DNA of 64,000 nucleotides from Asterias rubens (taxonomy: Eukaryota > Echinodermata > Asteroidea > Forcipulatida > Asteriidae), in the NCBI RefSeq assembly GCF_902459465.1, contig NC_047071.1, positions 13,350,385 through 13,414,384 of the forward strand. Reading direction: 5' to 3'. The notes under the pieces were generated by a model. That model searched no databases. It saw only the letters and a program-made list of their open reading frames with translations, and was not told the DNA's origin. Positions 32,629-47,600 of this stretch are shown in pieces. Both the position numbers and the translations under genes were made by a program. The stretch's first letter is position 1; the number at the start of each line of letters is the position of its first letter.

Positions 32629-35600
32629 GCTGCCCTTCCCAGGGTTAAAGGGCAAAGACACCTTTGGTTTTTAGAACTGTTCAGTTATTTTAATCGTATA
32701 GGCCTATAAATGCAGAGCAGAGCTAACCCAGAACTATTTCAGACTAAATATATACTTCATACACAAGTTAAATTTTTCAATACAAACAGCAAATCAATAT
32801 GTTTTATGCAGTGTGACTTAGACTTGCAACCTCTCATATCTAAAAAAAATCTTACCTTCGTTTGGAAATGAATACGATTGCCCTCTCTCCACATATCAGT
32901 CTGGATAGTCTGGCCTGGTAGAACAGGCTTGGCAAACCGGCACTGAAATATCATAGCAATATAGAAGAGTTAAATACCAGACTTATTAGTCTGGCCTGGT
33001 AGAACAGGCTTGGCAAACCGGCACTGAAATATCATAGCAATATAGAAGAGTTAAATACCAGACTTATTAGTCTGGCCTGGTAGAACAGGCTTGGCAAACC
33101 GGCACTGAAATATCATAGCAATATAGAAGAGTTAAATACCAGACTTATTAGTCTGCCCTGGTAGAACAGGCTTGGCAAACCGGCACTGAAATATCATAGC
33201 AATATAGAAGAGTTAAATACCAGACTTATTTTATTAGTCTGCCCTAGTAGAACAGGCTTGGCAAACCGGCACTGAAATATCATAGCAATATGGAAGAGTT
33301 AAATACCAGACTTATTAGTCTGCCCTGGTAGAACAGGCTTGGCAAACCGGCACTGAAATATCATAGCAATATAGAAGAGTTAAATAGTAGAACAGGCTTG
33401 TCAAAATGGCACTGAAGTAATATCATAACAATACAGAAGAGTTAAATACCAAACATGATAGCCTGCCCTGGTGGAACAGGCTAAACGAACGGGCACTGAA
33501 ACTATCATAACAAAGAAGAGTTAAATAGTAGAACAGGCTTTGCAAAATTGGCACTGAAATATCATAACAACAAAGAAGAGTTAAATACCAAACTTGGTAG
33601 TCTGTACTAATAAAACAGACTTGTCAAAACGGCACTGAATTAACATAGCAACAAAGTGGAGTTGAATACCAGACTTTATAGTCTGCCCAAGTAGAACAGG
33701 CACTGATAAAGAATAACACCAAAGAGGCAAATACCAGACTTTACAGGTCCAATCATTGCTCTCCTTTCTGAAGAACCAATCAGCGCAGTGACTGACTCTA
33801 CATTGAAACCTCTGAACTCCTAAAAATAGGCCAATACCTCTCACCCTCTTCAGTCTCCTGATGATGACTAGAGCAAGCTAGTCGAACTGTTTAGATACAA
33901 ACATGAGGTTACTGCAAACCAAATATACATTGATACCTCACCATGCAATGCCTCAAAAATCACATAAATATTACCAGAAATCTTTAGCTATTAACAGATT
34001 GTTCGTCTTATTCTATTAAATTTGTCTAAAATATTACTCCTTATGATAAAGTAGTTCAGTTTCCATGAAGAGGAAATGCACAAACCTTGACCGCCTTGAA
34101 CTTATTGACATCATTATCAGCAAACTGCTTCAAAACGTGACGACATGAAAAACCAAACGAACACAATCCGTGCAGGATGGGTTTGGAAAAACCTATCAAG
34201 TAGAAATAAATCGAAGGTCATAAAAAAGTTTCGGGGAAGATAACCAGAGTATACTGTTTGAAACGTCAAGACCACACCGGCTGCTTTCAGAGCCAGCACT
34301 CCCACAAAAGAGATTTAATACTTGGTTGTGCCAATAAGTTTACTTTTTATTTATAGTTAGTTTTTATTATTCACATCATGTAAAGCTTAAAACGTCACTT
34401 ACTTCAATTAAACTAAAAGCTAAAAGTAATAAATAAGATTGTGGTGTATAATCCTAGTATCCCTGAGTGCTGTGAAAAAAATTCACAGATAAATCACTCA
34501 GGTGGGGTTCGAACCCACAACCTTTGTTAGGGCAGATGTCTTACCACTAGACCACGGAGCTAGGCTGATGGCTAGGAGTAATTCAAAATTTTAATCCTGG
34601 TGCAAATGTCTTACTACTAGATCACCACGCTAACCCGGGGGCTAGTAGAGGCAGTTCAAATCCTCAGCAGGATGTTAACTTTTTACATCAGGGATAAAGA
34701 ATATTTAGGTTGAAATTGTTTCTACTTTTCTTTATTAAAACTTACTTGAATGAATGAATAAATGAATGTATTTACTTGCACTTTCAGGTTCATAATTAAT
34801 CAATTTATTTGAACAGACCGATTTGAACTTACCACCCATAGCAGCAAATGCTGGATCGATATGCAGTGGGTTCGGATCTCCAGTCAGTCTATAGAGGGCC
34901 GCTTGGTCAACAGATGTCTTCTCCTTCATCGATGCATCGGGAGATCGAGATGGTGGCTTGACAGTCAACTATGGAATAAACAGGTGAATAGTCAGCAGCA
35001 GGCCCGATACTTCACGGAGGCAACAAAGGTGATTGCCTCTATGCCCCCTGCTGTCGATTTCACCAAACTCTTCCTAACTTTAGATTAATCTTGGGGCTTA
35101 GGACACGTCCCAATCCTGCACTGTAGCATGCAGACCTTAAGATTAATCCTAAGTTACGACGAGTTACTCGTCCTAACTCGAGATAAGACGAGTCCTAACT
35201 CTTTGTGAAATCGACCCCTGGTCATTGCCTTGGTGCCCTTGAAGAGCACCTGTAGAAATTTATTATTTTCTCATAGGGTGCCCTTTACCAGGGAGAAAAT
35301 GCCTCGGTGCACCAGGCCCTTTCAAAAACAGGGCAAATATTTGGGGCAAACAAATTCAAAAGACTGCAAGGTGGCCCTCGACAAAGAAAAAATTGAAAAA
35401 AGCAAGTTCAGAGATATTTTTCCACAAAAACGGGTTGAAAGTGTAAAAAGAGGCCCACATAGGGCACATTACATTCACATCCATACATAGTATGCCTTTG
35501 AATCTTTGAAATGGAAAAGTAACCCTCAATTTACTCCAAAATGATCTTATATAAGAAACAAATATTTCTGAGTTAGGCTTTTTTGCCATGGAAGGGCTGA

Positions 35601-38600
35601 GGGCTTGTAACTCAAAATCTTTACCGGACAAGAATTGCTTTTACAAGAGCCCACTCTTAATGAGTTAAAAAACACTAAGAGATGACCTGTCTCATTTGTC
35701 TTATGTTATCGTTAAGTAGTTTGTGATACTCAACAGAGTTGGATGTTATTTGTCAGATTCATAGGAAAACAGTTTTTCACAAAGATATTACACAATGAGG
35801 TATTTTCATTCAATTGAAAAACACAAGACAAACAAAACTGTTTGTAGTGGAGTTAACAGGCCTGGTGCTAAAATCTCTAGCCTAGGATCTGCGTCCCAGT
35901 GTTAAGTTCAGGAAGATACATTTTTTTAATTGTGAACAAAAATCTCAAAATGCTGGGCAGTTCGAGTACAAAACGAGGAAGAAAAGGGAGCAATGCAAAG
36001 TTCAGATAAAAAAAAATTTTCACCTTGGCTTTTTCAGATTTGTTCCTTCCGCCAAATCCACCAGCTCCTACAAGAAATATTGCAGTTTGGCTGAGAGACA
36101 GAAGTTCCTTGTTCTCGTTGTATGCCTTGGCTGTAAAACGAAGCAAACAGAAACAGGCAGTTATATAACAGCCAGGGATGTGTTTTTGCCTTCAAGGTGT
36201 TACCGCAAACATTACTTTCGGTTTAGATATACCGTTGCTGATTTTGATTGTCGCAACTATACTCCTAAAATAAAAATGTTAATTCTCGCCAGAATGTGGC
36301 CACTTCTTGATGAAACTTATATAATGTGGTTGGATGGTATATTTGATGTAAACTAGAGAAGCAAAACAAATTTAACAGTCTGTATTATCTCTGCAGAGAT
36401 CAATCATACTACAGTTGCAGCCACAGCAATAAGCCATAAGCCAAAGCCACAAGACCTCCATTATGCTGCCACAACCAGGGGCCGATTTCACTAACGTCTA
36501 TGTTTGCGATCATTGCTAACACACTTGCGATGAGATCGCAAACCTCAAATCCATCGCAATTGCGATGTCGCTAATTCTGCGTTTCACTAAAGTCATCGCA
36601 ATTGCGATGACGTTAAAAGGGAAATAAAGTTTTTGTACGAGGCTAAAAGTAGTGACCTTTGACATCCCGCGACAAAATCGTCGGTCGTCGCTCGAAATGA
36701 AATGGCATTGTGCAGTTTATATGTAAATCGTTGTCATGTTGGTGCATACGAACTATTGTGGACGATGTTTAGGCATTCATTTACAAAGGGTTAAAGCATT
36801 TATAGGCCTATGGCCTCTATTATAATTTTAGATTTTAATAAACAGTTTTCGTAAATCTGTTGTAACGGTGGGATTGATGAAAATTCTGACATATCTGTCT
36901 AATAATACTAAGCTTCACACTGTCAATTTGCCAACACATTACACATTTTTTCTAAAAATGATGGTCAAAATAATCAAACCCATATAGTATCAGATCTCCT
37001 TTTTACCGATATTAAGGGGCTCTATGCTGCAGTTACGTCGCTGATAGTTGTCATCGGCAATCTGAGTCTACCAGGTAAAAGACCGCAAGACTAAAATAAT
37101 GTAGCGCCACTCATTTTACTCTAAATCACGGACAATTTATACGTCAAAACGTACACCGCTATAGCTATAAGCACATAATGGTGCAATGTATCATAAGTTT
37201 GCGATGAACTTTTACTTTGCGACCACTAACATGTCATCACAAGATTGTCATCGCTAAATAAAACTTTGCGACGAGTATATTCATCAATAAGTTTGAGTGA
37301 AATCATCGGCTAAAAATCCATCGCAAAGTTGCAATGGATTTTAGATTTAGCGATCGATTTCGACGTTTGCGATGACCAAAACGCGTTAGTGAAATGGGCC
37401 CCAGGGCTCATATTTTCACACTGAACCACCACCCCGAGGCCAGTGACTTCAGTGTGGGGCAATATCTTTCAATCCTACATAGTATCACCCATAAAACACA
37501 AGAGAAAAGGCCTTTTCACACTACCAAAAATCTCCGTGTTGGACACGGATACGATCCGGATAATGTGCATTGACCTTTTCATACTACAACTTTTCAAGAC
37601 GGTGTTGATCCGGATATGGCGCATTATCCGTGTCGAAACCAACCCTGCCCGAGAGGTGGGTTGATAAATCTCTATCCTTGTCGAAGATTCCAACACGGAT
37701 CGAACACCGTAGTGTGAACACCTCTGGGTTTATTTTCGATCCGTGTTGAGTGTGCGTGGCGCCATCCATCCATCCACACTACAGTTGTCCAGCGCGTCAG
37801 AAAAACTGCGTACAAAAGGCGCTGCGTACATAAAAAGTAGCCGCGTCCTGCTTCGTTCCGTGTAAGACCTTGCAGTGTGAAACGGTCGCACAATATCGGG
37901 ATTGAAAGTTACACGTGTAACCAAAAAGCTGATTTCGCGCAGAGCTAGTGTGAAAGCGAAGCTGTTTGTATCCGTGTTGAAATTTTACAAAACCATCACG
38001 GACCCTACCCGGATAAGGTTCGACACGGATAGAAGGTCACTAGTGTTAAAAGGCCTATAAATCGTCTCTTAGTGTTTGTACAAATAAAACAGTATAGATG
38101 CTATAACTGTATTCTCATTTTGAATCTATTCTCTTTTCAGTTTGATTCTGGTCTTGCAATTTAAATCCTGGTTCAGTAAAGATTCTGGATCCCCCCCCCC
38201 CCCCGAGTTTGAGCAGACACAATACCATTAATATATAACTGTAACAAGAACTCGGACTATCTCTACCTTTAAGCCTCGCGGTTTTGGAAAACTTGACTCA
38301 AATGGCAAATAAATACTAGTGGCCAACCAATAAAACCATTTAATCAGCTTACTTTCAGTCAGTATTAAAGCACCAGAGCCCTTATCTACGATATCAGCAA
38401 TCTGTGACTGGGCAGTCAGGGTACCAGATGTAGGCATTGGTTTGAATACTTCTAAGTATTCCTCCCCATGAAGAATCTGTGGATGAATAAAACATTGGAT
38501 TTCATTAGAATGAAACTACTGCCATAATAATAAAAATAATAATATTTATAAAGCGGCTTTAACAATGATCAAAGCGCTGAGTACAATAACAAGAACAATA

Positions 38601-41600
38601 CAAAGAAACAAGAAAAACAAAACAACAAAGGGATAATGACGAGGCTGACTGAAAAAAAAGGTTTTGAGGTTTACAGGTTTGTCTTAAAGATGGTAGTAAC
38701 ACTATAAGAGCTTTCTATTCCAAGATTGGAAAACTATGTGGCCCTGTTTTGGTAAGACAAAGTAAGCCTTTCTTTTTTGGGGGGGTCTGGTCCAGCCATT
38801 CAATTTCATCAATTGAAATAGATAGTAGAAATTTAACTCGAGTGTATATTCGTGAATGCCCATAATTGCAATAGAATGACTGACACGAATCTGAATGTGA
38901 AGAAAGAAATCATGCGTGCACAAAAACAAAATGTAATGCATTAATAGCTAGAAAGAAACCCTAGTTTTGGGCGAATTATGAAGAAAAGAATTTGAATGCA
39001 TGTCAATGACATTGAGTGAATTTTTACTGAAACTAGCTGGGAAAACCTATTATTAGTACTGACCTTTGTCATGTCAATATCCCTTAAACCAGGTATTCCA
39101 CCCAGGAATAAGTGGCCCATTCCTTTAATTCCAAGAAGGACAGCAAACGAGGGCAGAGTGCAGAAATCTTCATTGAGTTCAAATAAGAACTTGAGATGAT
39201 CCGGTTGGGATGTAGAGGCACCAACTGAACCAAAGTAAAACAAAAACATTCCTCATCAAAACCAAAGTCAACCATTGGACAAATATCTGGAGAATAACGC
39301 AAACTCTTTGGATTATCATTAGATTATTAGGCTCTGCAGTAGTCAGATATAAACTGAGGGTAGTAATAATAATAATAATAATTTATTCATTTTTATTGCG
39401 CCCATTCCATAAAATGTACACAATCGCATAACAAAAAAACAGGAAAATATACAGTAAAAGTAATACAGTGTAGGTTTTGAGGCATTGCATGGTGATGTAT
39501 CAATATATATCTGGTTTGGGGTAACACCATGTGTGTGCTGCTGTGTAGATTTTGTTCTTTGAGAACTTTTCTTGCCTGGTATTTATACTACTACCTCAGA
39601 GTAGATTTTGGAATTCGGGAGACTACTTAGTTCTGAAAAGATCTGTCCTGCTGATAAACTACTACCTGGGCAGAAGATAGGAAATCGCCCAAGAGTACTA
39701 ACTTTGCTTTTTGGATCGAGGGGACTTCTTGTTTTCAACTTCACTGCTAAAAGGTTGAGACCAATAAGTAAGAACTAGTTAAAAGCTCCAAAATCTACTC
39801 CGCGGCAGTAGAATAAATAGTTAAACAAGTTCTCTCAGAACAAAATTTACATAGCTAAGTAGACACACAAATGGTGTTACCGCAAACTGAATATATACAA
39901 ACTTGCAACAGTATTAGGCTTTAAATGGTTCATGGAACCTCTAAGACAGAAACCTACCTCCTAAGGCATAAAGTATTACATCGTTGGGTGTGTAGGAGAA
40001 TTGTGCACTTGGAAACTTCTGTCCAATGGCCAGGCTCTATAGATAAGAAACCGGTCACAACCGATATTATTAGTATTCATTTTTGTTTACCTAACACAGA
40101 TGGAACCTGCCTCTAGCCACCGGGCTAGCTTTGTGGTCTAGTGGTAAATACAAAGGTTGTTGGTTTCGAGTTCCACTCAAGTGATTTGTTCTATGGGTTT
40201 TTTTCTTCCAAAGAACTTGAGGAAAGTACCGAGTGTACACTGCTGCTTAAAGCCATTGGACACTTTCGGTAAACAGTGTTGTCCAAAGGCCCACACTTCG
40301 TGTATCACAACTTATATATAAAATAACAAACCTGTGAAAATTTAGGCTCAATCGGTCATCTGAGTCGGGAGAAAATAGCGGGAAAACCCACCTTTGTTTC
40401 CACACTTACGCGGTGTCATGACATGTGTTTACTAAAATCCGTAACTCTCGTTGTCGAGAATTGATAATTGTTTTAATGTTTTCTCAAAAAGTAAAGCATC
40501 TCATGGAATAATAATTCAACAGAAGTCTTTTATCATTACCTTCTGTAAACCCTGTAAGTTATTTGTAAATCTGTGAACTTTTATTTTTGTTACTGTACCG
40601 AAAGTGTATAAAGGCTTTAATAAATATTGGTTTATGGGTAAACAAAAACTATATTATTTATCCCCAATGCAAAATAAAAATCTATTAAATGTTGCCTTCT
40701 TCAAGACCAAAACTGTCATGACTAGGATTCAGACCGTTGCTGCTGACAACACCAATGCTTCGGTTTGGTGAACTAGACTGCTCGGCCACAACACGCCATA
40801 AGTGAATACAACAGAGACAATTTTTCACTTGAATAACATAGAAAAAACCACAGTACAGGTGAATACAACAAATTTATCACTTTAATAAACGTACCGGATT
40901 GAATCCATCTTCTTCTGCCGAGGTCGTTGACCTTGTAATATCACGTTTGGCATTTTCAAATGATTGCACAACTAACACTGTAGAATCTGCGCATCAGAAA
41001 GAAATGAGAGTCAATAAGAATCTGCGTGAAGCCAGGGTTATAAAAATCTTGTTGATTTGTCCAAATTCAAATTGGGACTATGTTAGGAAATCTTGGTGTA
41101 GGCAGGATGGCCGGATAACATGTACAGTGTATCGTAACAAAACACGGAGATAAGAAAAGAATGGATGCTTTGCATGGTGCAGGATGTAAGGACTAAGAAG
41201 GCTTCTAGATGTAACATACACATTCTAAGAGGAATGGTCGGGACAAAGTAGGGTCTTAATGTTTCAAAAGAGGTGCTCTGCTCGTCTGCAAGAGATTTTT
41301 GGAAACAAGGTCTGAAGGTCAAGATAAAGTAGGGTTTCAACATTTCAACAAGGTGATATCGTAAATTGTTTTGTTTGCTTGGAGCTGTATTCAGGGGGGG
41401 GGGGGGGGGGGGGGGGTGCAGGAAAGCCTGTTATCCCACAAATCCATAGAAATACAGACATACCTCCAGCTGCTGTGGGATAATGACAGGTACTCATGTC
41501 ACCAACTGTTGACCAACTGTCCCGAACTAAGAATAAGAAACAACGGCAGTTTCAAGTTAAATTTTAAAGAGTATACAAACAGTATATTTCATTAACTTGT

Positions 41601-44600
41601 GTTCATGTATTAATAAAACTTGGACTTTATAACAAACTTCTCTGTATCAATGCCTTCATACACTGTGGAAGTTACAGTTCTAATTATTTCCAAAGTACAA
41701 ATACCCAGACTACAGTTTAATCCAGCCTCAATTTAGATAGTAATTCTAATGAAACAAAAATAATGACCAAACTTGATAATTGTTGTTATAACTTGAGTTT
41801 AACTGATTCAAACTAATGGGAAACGGTAAGCTAAACTTAAATAAAGCATTGCATTAAAGGCAGTGGACACTATTGGTTATTCCTCAAAATAACTATTAGC
41901 ATAAAACCTTACTTGGTAACGGGGAGCTGTTGATGGTATAAAACACTGAGAAACGGCTCCCTCTGAAGTAATGTAGTTTTCGAGAAAGAAGTAATGTTCC
42001 ACGAATTTGATTTCGAGACCTCAGAATTAGATTTTGAGGTCTCGAAATCAAGCATCTGAAAGCACACAACTTCGTGTGACAAGGGTGTTTTTTCTTTTGT
42101 TACTATCTCGCAACTTTGACGACCAATCGAGCTCAAATGTTCACAGGTTTGTTATTTTACGCATGTGTTGATCGATACACCAAGTGGGAAGACTGGTCTT
42201 TGACAATTACCAAAAGTGTCCAGTGTCTTTAAAGCTTATAATGCAAAATGAGATAAACAGTGATTTTGAGTATGCAGGGTACACTTTAACCTTTAACTTT
42301 AATGTTCAACTTTAACCTGACCTTACATATCTTCACATGATCAGTACCCAATTTCATAGGGCCTATAAGCCAAAAAACTTGCTAAGCTCTTTGCTGTTTT
42401 TTTCAATGTTTTTAACCTAATTAATGTGTATTATTGTACCTTTTATTCCCAAGAAATCAAATAAATATAAATATAAATAAAATAGTATCGCCTAGAAGAA
42501 ACAGGTTATATTATGTTTGCATTGTTGTGGCTGGTGCCCCACTATTTGTTTGCTTAGCAAAGAAATTTGTCAGGCAATATTTTCTGCTTAACAGCTCATT
42601 GAAATTGGGCCCAGGGTAGTACACTAACTGTTCAGACTTACCATTTTCTGGTGTGAGTTTTGCTGCTTCTGTTGCAAACACTACTCCCTCTGCCCTCTGG
42701 AATTTGACTGTTGTAACAAACAAGTGGATGAATCCTTATCAACAGACAGTCTAACATTGTTTAATTATGATAATAACTGATTGATGTTGATTATAACTAG
42801 AATTAGCCTCTTCGGTTATGGCCTCCTTGTCGTTCATATCTTGCTACAACATAACAACACAAACAACTAAAATCACCGTAAAGCTAATAAGTACATAACA
42901 TTCTTATACATGTACATTGTATGTGTATGACATCTGAGGCATTGGATGGTGAGGTATCAATGTATACATACATGCATGTAAGAACATGTGTATTTACTGG
43001 GTAGATTGTGTTCTTTGTCTTGCTATAGACAAACCCAGGCGCGCACCGGGCGCACAGGTGTTGAGCACCGCGCGCCATTTGCTGCGGTGTCTTCAGTGCA
43101 GAGTTTGTGCACAAAAAGACACCGCAATTTTATTTTGTTCAATAGAGGGCGCTACCAACTTTGTTTCGTTGAATTGGTCTATAGACCTTTATCGCGCTGT
43201 CACCATCTTGGTCATGTTCCCTGTATCCAATAACAGTAATGAATGCTAACATTCATTGCGCATGGCACCAGACTGTTATTCCATCCAGCCTCAGTTTGGT
43301 TACAATGAGTTGGAATGGAGTAAAATTCAAGATGACCATACCGTGATAAAGGTCTATACTACCAGGGAGTAGATTTATCGGAATTCTGGAGACTTCTTGG
43401 TTTTAAAATAAAACTGGCCTGCTTATTAGCTACTACCTGGGTGGGCAAGTAGAACTTAACATTCTTCTTTGGAGCAAAGAAATGGCCCAACACCATAAGG
43501 CCGAAAAGAACATGACATTCTTAAACTGTAAATGGATTGTATCCAACATACTAGATTCAGGGGTGAGAGTCATTACTAACGAAAAATTCTGAAACTTGGA
43601 TACAAATTCAAAGTTATGTTGAAATGATGCCATTTCTACTGTTTGGTAACCCCTGGGGTAATAGATTCCAAGGAGCTTTTGGAAACAGTATCCAAAGCAC
43701 TAGAGAAGTAGACCAAAGAGCAGGATTTCTTCATATGTGGAAAAAAATATTGTCTGACTTTTTTCACCAGACTAACATAAAAAGTCTGAATTCAGCCAAA
43801 AGTCTGAACAATCTCATCCCTGTAGATTTAACCTCTGTAAGTAATCCCACAAGTGCAAGTGGAATACGGACAAATATAGGCCGAAGTTGGATCTTCAAAC
43901 ATTGGATGCAAACATGCGACTTTTGAATTTACACTTACATGTTATAAGCTGTAAGTTTGGTGTAATGTCTATTAAAGTGGGAAACGCGTAAGTAGTTCGA
44001 ACACACATTTACAGGGTGTGATATTGGCGTTGCGATATCAGTTTATATCACACTCCTTGCTTGCTATGGATCAACCAATCAGAATAAGAAATTAAAGTCT
44101 GCTTGAAGATAATAAAATTGATGACATACCTTGACCAACCCATCCAGCTCCACTTTCAAACACACCGCCATTCTCTTCACATTCTTCATGGCAAAGATAG
44201 AGGACCACTGGCGCTACTGCCTCAGCCTTTAGCAACTTGAATATCTCTGGAACACAATAACATTGATGAGTGTGTTTCATTAGTGTGTTGTCGGATCAGT
44301 AATGGAAGTGTTACAATTGTTGCAATTAGCATGGTCATTGATAAGATACAACTTTAAAGGGAAGATATACATTTGGTAATCACTCTTAAAATCAATGGCA
44401 ATAACGACTTTTGAAGCCTACAGCAGCTTTAATACGATAGTATAAAGCATTTTGAGGAACATTTTACTTCGAGGTAGTGTACATGTATTTTTGAAAAAAG
44501 ATATCAATTTTATAAAAATGTGAGTCTAAGAAACATTACTGCCGGTAACGCTTCTCGGACTGTGTATTCTTACTAGAGGTTTTTTCTTTTGCATGGACAT

Positions 44601-47600
44601 AATTCAGACAAAATTTTTGGTGCAACCTAAAAAACTTGACCATAAAATTTTAGTTTGGTTGTGTACATCTACATTGATTGGATTAAAACAACCAAACAGT
44701 ACCCAACACCAAAGGTATACTTTGTCTTTATCTCTACATGTAAAGTAAGATTTTAAACCACTTTTCCCACTAACCTCTCCACTAAAAACCCTGCCCTGAA
44801 ATGACTCTATTGACCTTTGACCTTACCTTCAGGAATGATATCTTCGGTGAGTCTGGACCCAGCGATGGGAGCGATAGTATTACAATGGATGTTATATTTG
44901 GTGCCCTCTATAGACAGCGTGTTGCACAGCCCTACCAAACCCATCTTTGCTGTTAGGTAAATTAAACAGTTACATGTACCATACATTCAAAGTTTAATTT
45001 GTAATACGCAAACATCTATTGTAATTAAAATAAATAATAGCTGACACAAGAAACTGGACTCAAGCTCTGGTGTTTCTGTTCAACTGAGTGTGGGTTAGAA
45101 TCCCGGTCTTGACAATTGTTTCCTTAAGCAAGACACTTATTCATGATTGCTTTGTCCTTTGGATGGGACATTAAGTCGTTGGTCCTGTGTGTCGTGTAAC
45201 GCACAAAAAAGAACCCAGTACACTTATTGAAAAGAGAAGGAATTCCAAACACAGGGGTCCTGCTTTATTTGGCTGCATATTGCGCCACATCACCTTGTAA
45301 ACCATTAGTTAGTTTTATGTTTGGAAAAAAGGTATCAAACTTCAAAAGCGTGCCATGAGCATCACTGAGTGACGGATTGAGTGCTATATAACACACAATC
45401 AATGTTGTATTAATACATTAAATAATCAGTGTTTGGGGCAAAACCAAAATCTACCACTCACCTGCACTGTAGTTTGCCTGACCAAAGTTGCCGTACAAGC
45501 CTGACGCTGATGCTGTCATGATGATGCGCCCATATTTCTGTTTCTTCATGTGAGGCCAAGCTGCTCTGGTAATCAGGAAGGCACCACGGACATGCACTCT
45601 ATGGATCAGATCTGGTGATTGGTCAGACCGAAAGGGCAAGAGTTATCTTAAAGGGGTGGCGATTGGTCATGGTTTAAGAATAGAGATAATGTAAGCAGGT
45701 GATTGGTCTGAGAAGAAATGACTGAAATAACTTAAAGGGACTGTGATTGGTCAAGGGCTCAGAACAAAAGTTTACAGAGATAGTGATTGGTCTGGGAGTA
45801 AGAACAGCTAACTTATAGGGATGGTGATTGGTCAGGGTCTCAGAGCAGCTAACTTAGGGATGGTAATTGGTCAGGGGGTAAGAACACCTAACTTAAAGGG
45901 ATGATGATTGGTCAGCGGTTCAGAATAGATAACTTACAGGGATGGTGATTGGTCAGGGGGTAGGAACAGCTAACTTATAGGGATGGTGATTGGTCAGGGG
46001 TAAGAACAGCTAACTTACAGGGATGGTCAGGGGGTAAGAACAGCTAACTTACAGGGATGGTAATTAGTCATGGGGTAAGAACAGCTAACTTGTAGGGATG
46101 GTGATTGGTCAGGGGTAAGAACAGCTCACTTAAAGGGATGGTGATTGGTCAAGGGGCATAGAGCAGATAACTTATAGGGATTGTGATTGGTCAAGTATTC
46201 AGAGCAGATTACTGATAGGGATAGTTGAATCAAGAACTCATTTTAAAGCCAGTTTATAACAAACGATGACCTACCCCAATCAGTATCACTGATCCGAGCA
46301 AATGAACGATCCCTGAGAATGCCGGCATTGTTGACAATGATATCTGAAACAAAGAAACCAAAATGCGTCATCTTGATGTAGCTTTCTTCTACGAGTCATT
46401 AAAGGATTTGGGTACTTTTTCAAAATGTCCATAGATTTACATTAAACTTACAGGGTTTGAAGATAATGATAGTGGAAAGCTTCCCTTCAAATATTACTTA
46501 CTGAGGTGCTGTAGTTTTTGAGAAATGAGTAAAACAATGTCATGAAAATACGTTTATAAATTATTAAAAATGAGACGAAAATTATTTTCCCCAAAACTAC
46601 AGCACCTCAGCCTGTAATATTTTCAGGGAAGCTTTCTACTATCATTATCTTCAAACTGTGTAAGTTTAGTGTAAATTTGTGGACATTGTGTTTTTTGTCC
46701 TACAAAAGTTACATAGAACCTTTAAGTCTTGATCATTAAAGGCAGTGGACAATATTGGTAATTACTCAACATAATTATTAGCATAAAACCTTTCTTGGTG
46801 ACAAGTAATGGGGAGAGGTTGGTGGTATAAAACACTGTGAGAAACAGCTGCCTCTGAAGTGCCATAGTTTTGGAGAAAGAAGTAATTTTCCACGAATTTG
46901 ATTTCGAGACCTCAAGTTTAGAAATCAACCATCTAAACGCACACAACTTCGTGTGACAAGGGTGTTTTCTTCTTTCATTATTATCTCGCAACTTTGATGA
47001 CCGATTGAGCTCAAATTTTCACAGGTTTGTGATTTTATGCATAAATTGAGATACACCAACTGTGAAGGCTAGTCTTTGACAATTACCAATAGTGTCCACT
47101 GCCTGTAAGGACATTGAACATGTATGCTTTACAGAAACATTAGTCACTTAAATTTCGCTTTGTTCAAATAAAAGAAAAACTTGAGAAAATTATCTGATAC
47201 GTTTTATTATCTACATGAGCTAGATTTAGTAAGTTACATGTACCTATTCGTCCAAAGTTGTCCAATGCTGTCTGAACTAACTTCTCTCCTTCTTCCACAG
47301 AATCTAATAAACAAGAATGGAAATAATCAAAACAGTAAGTAACATTTGATAATTCATATGTTTAAAATACATGAATCCCTTAAATATTAATCTGTAATAA
47401 AAAACCAGCTTAGTATTAAAAGATACATATTCTGAATGAATGACAAGAGTGTGCGCATTTATCAAAAATTGCAATGACTCAAAAACAATTCAACTCAGCC
47501 CGTTAAAGATGGTATGTGAAATTTTTTGTCCCAAACATTAAAAAATATAATTTTTTTTGAGTGAATGGTATTTCTAAGAGTATCACATGCTCTAACGAAA

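Noticed and set aside
33581-33844. Frame with residues similar to HSD17B4 exon 18
   Set aside because: Read from degenerate units of the exon 18 minisatellite, not a separate exon.
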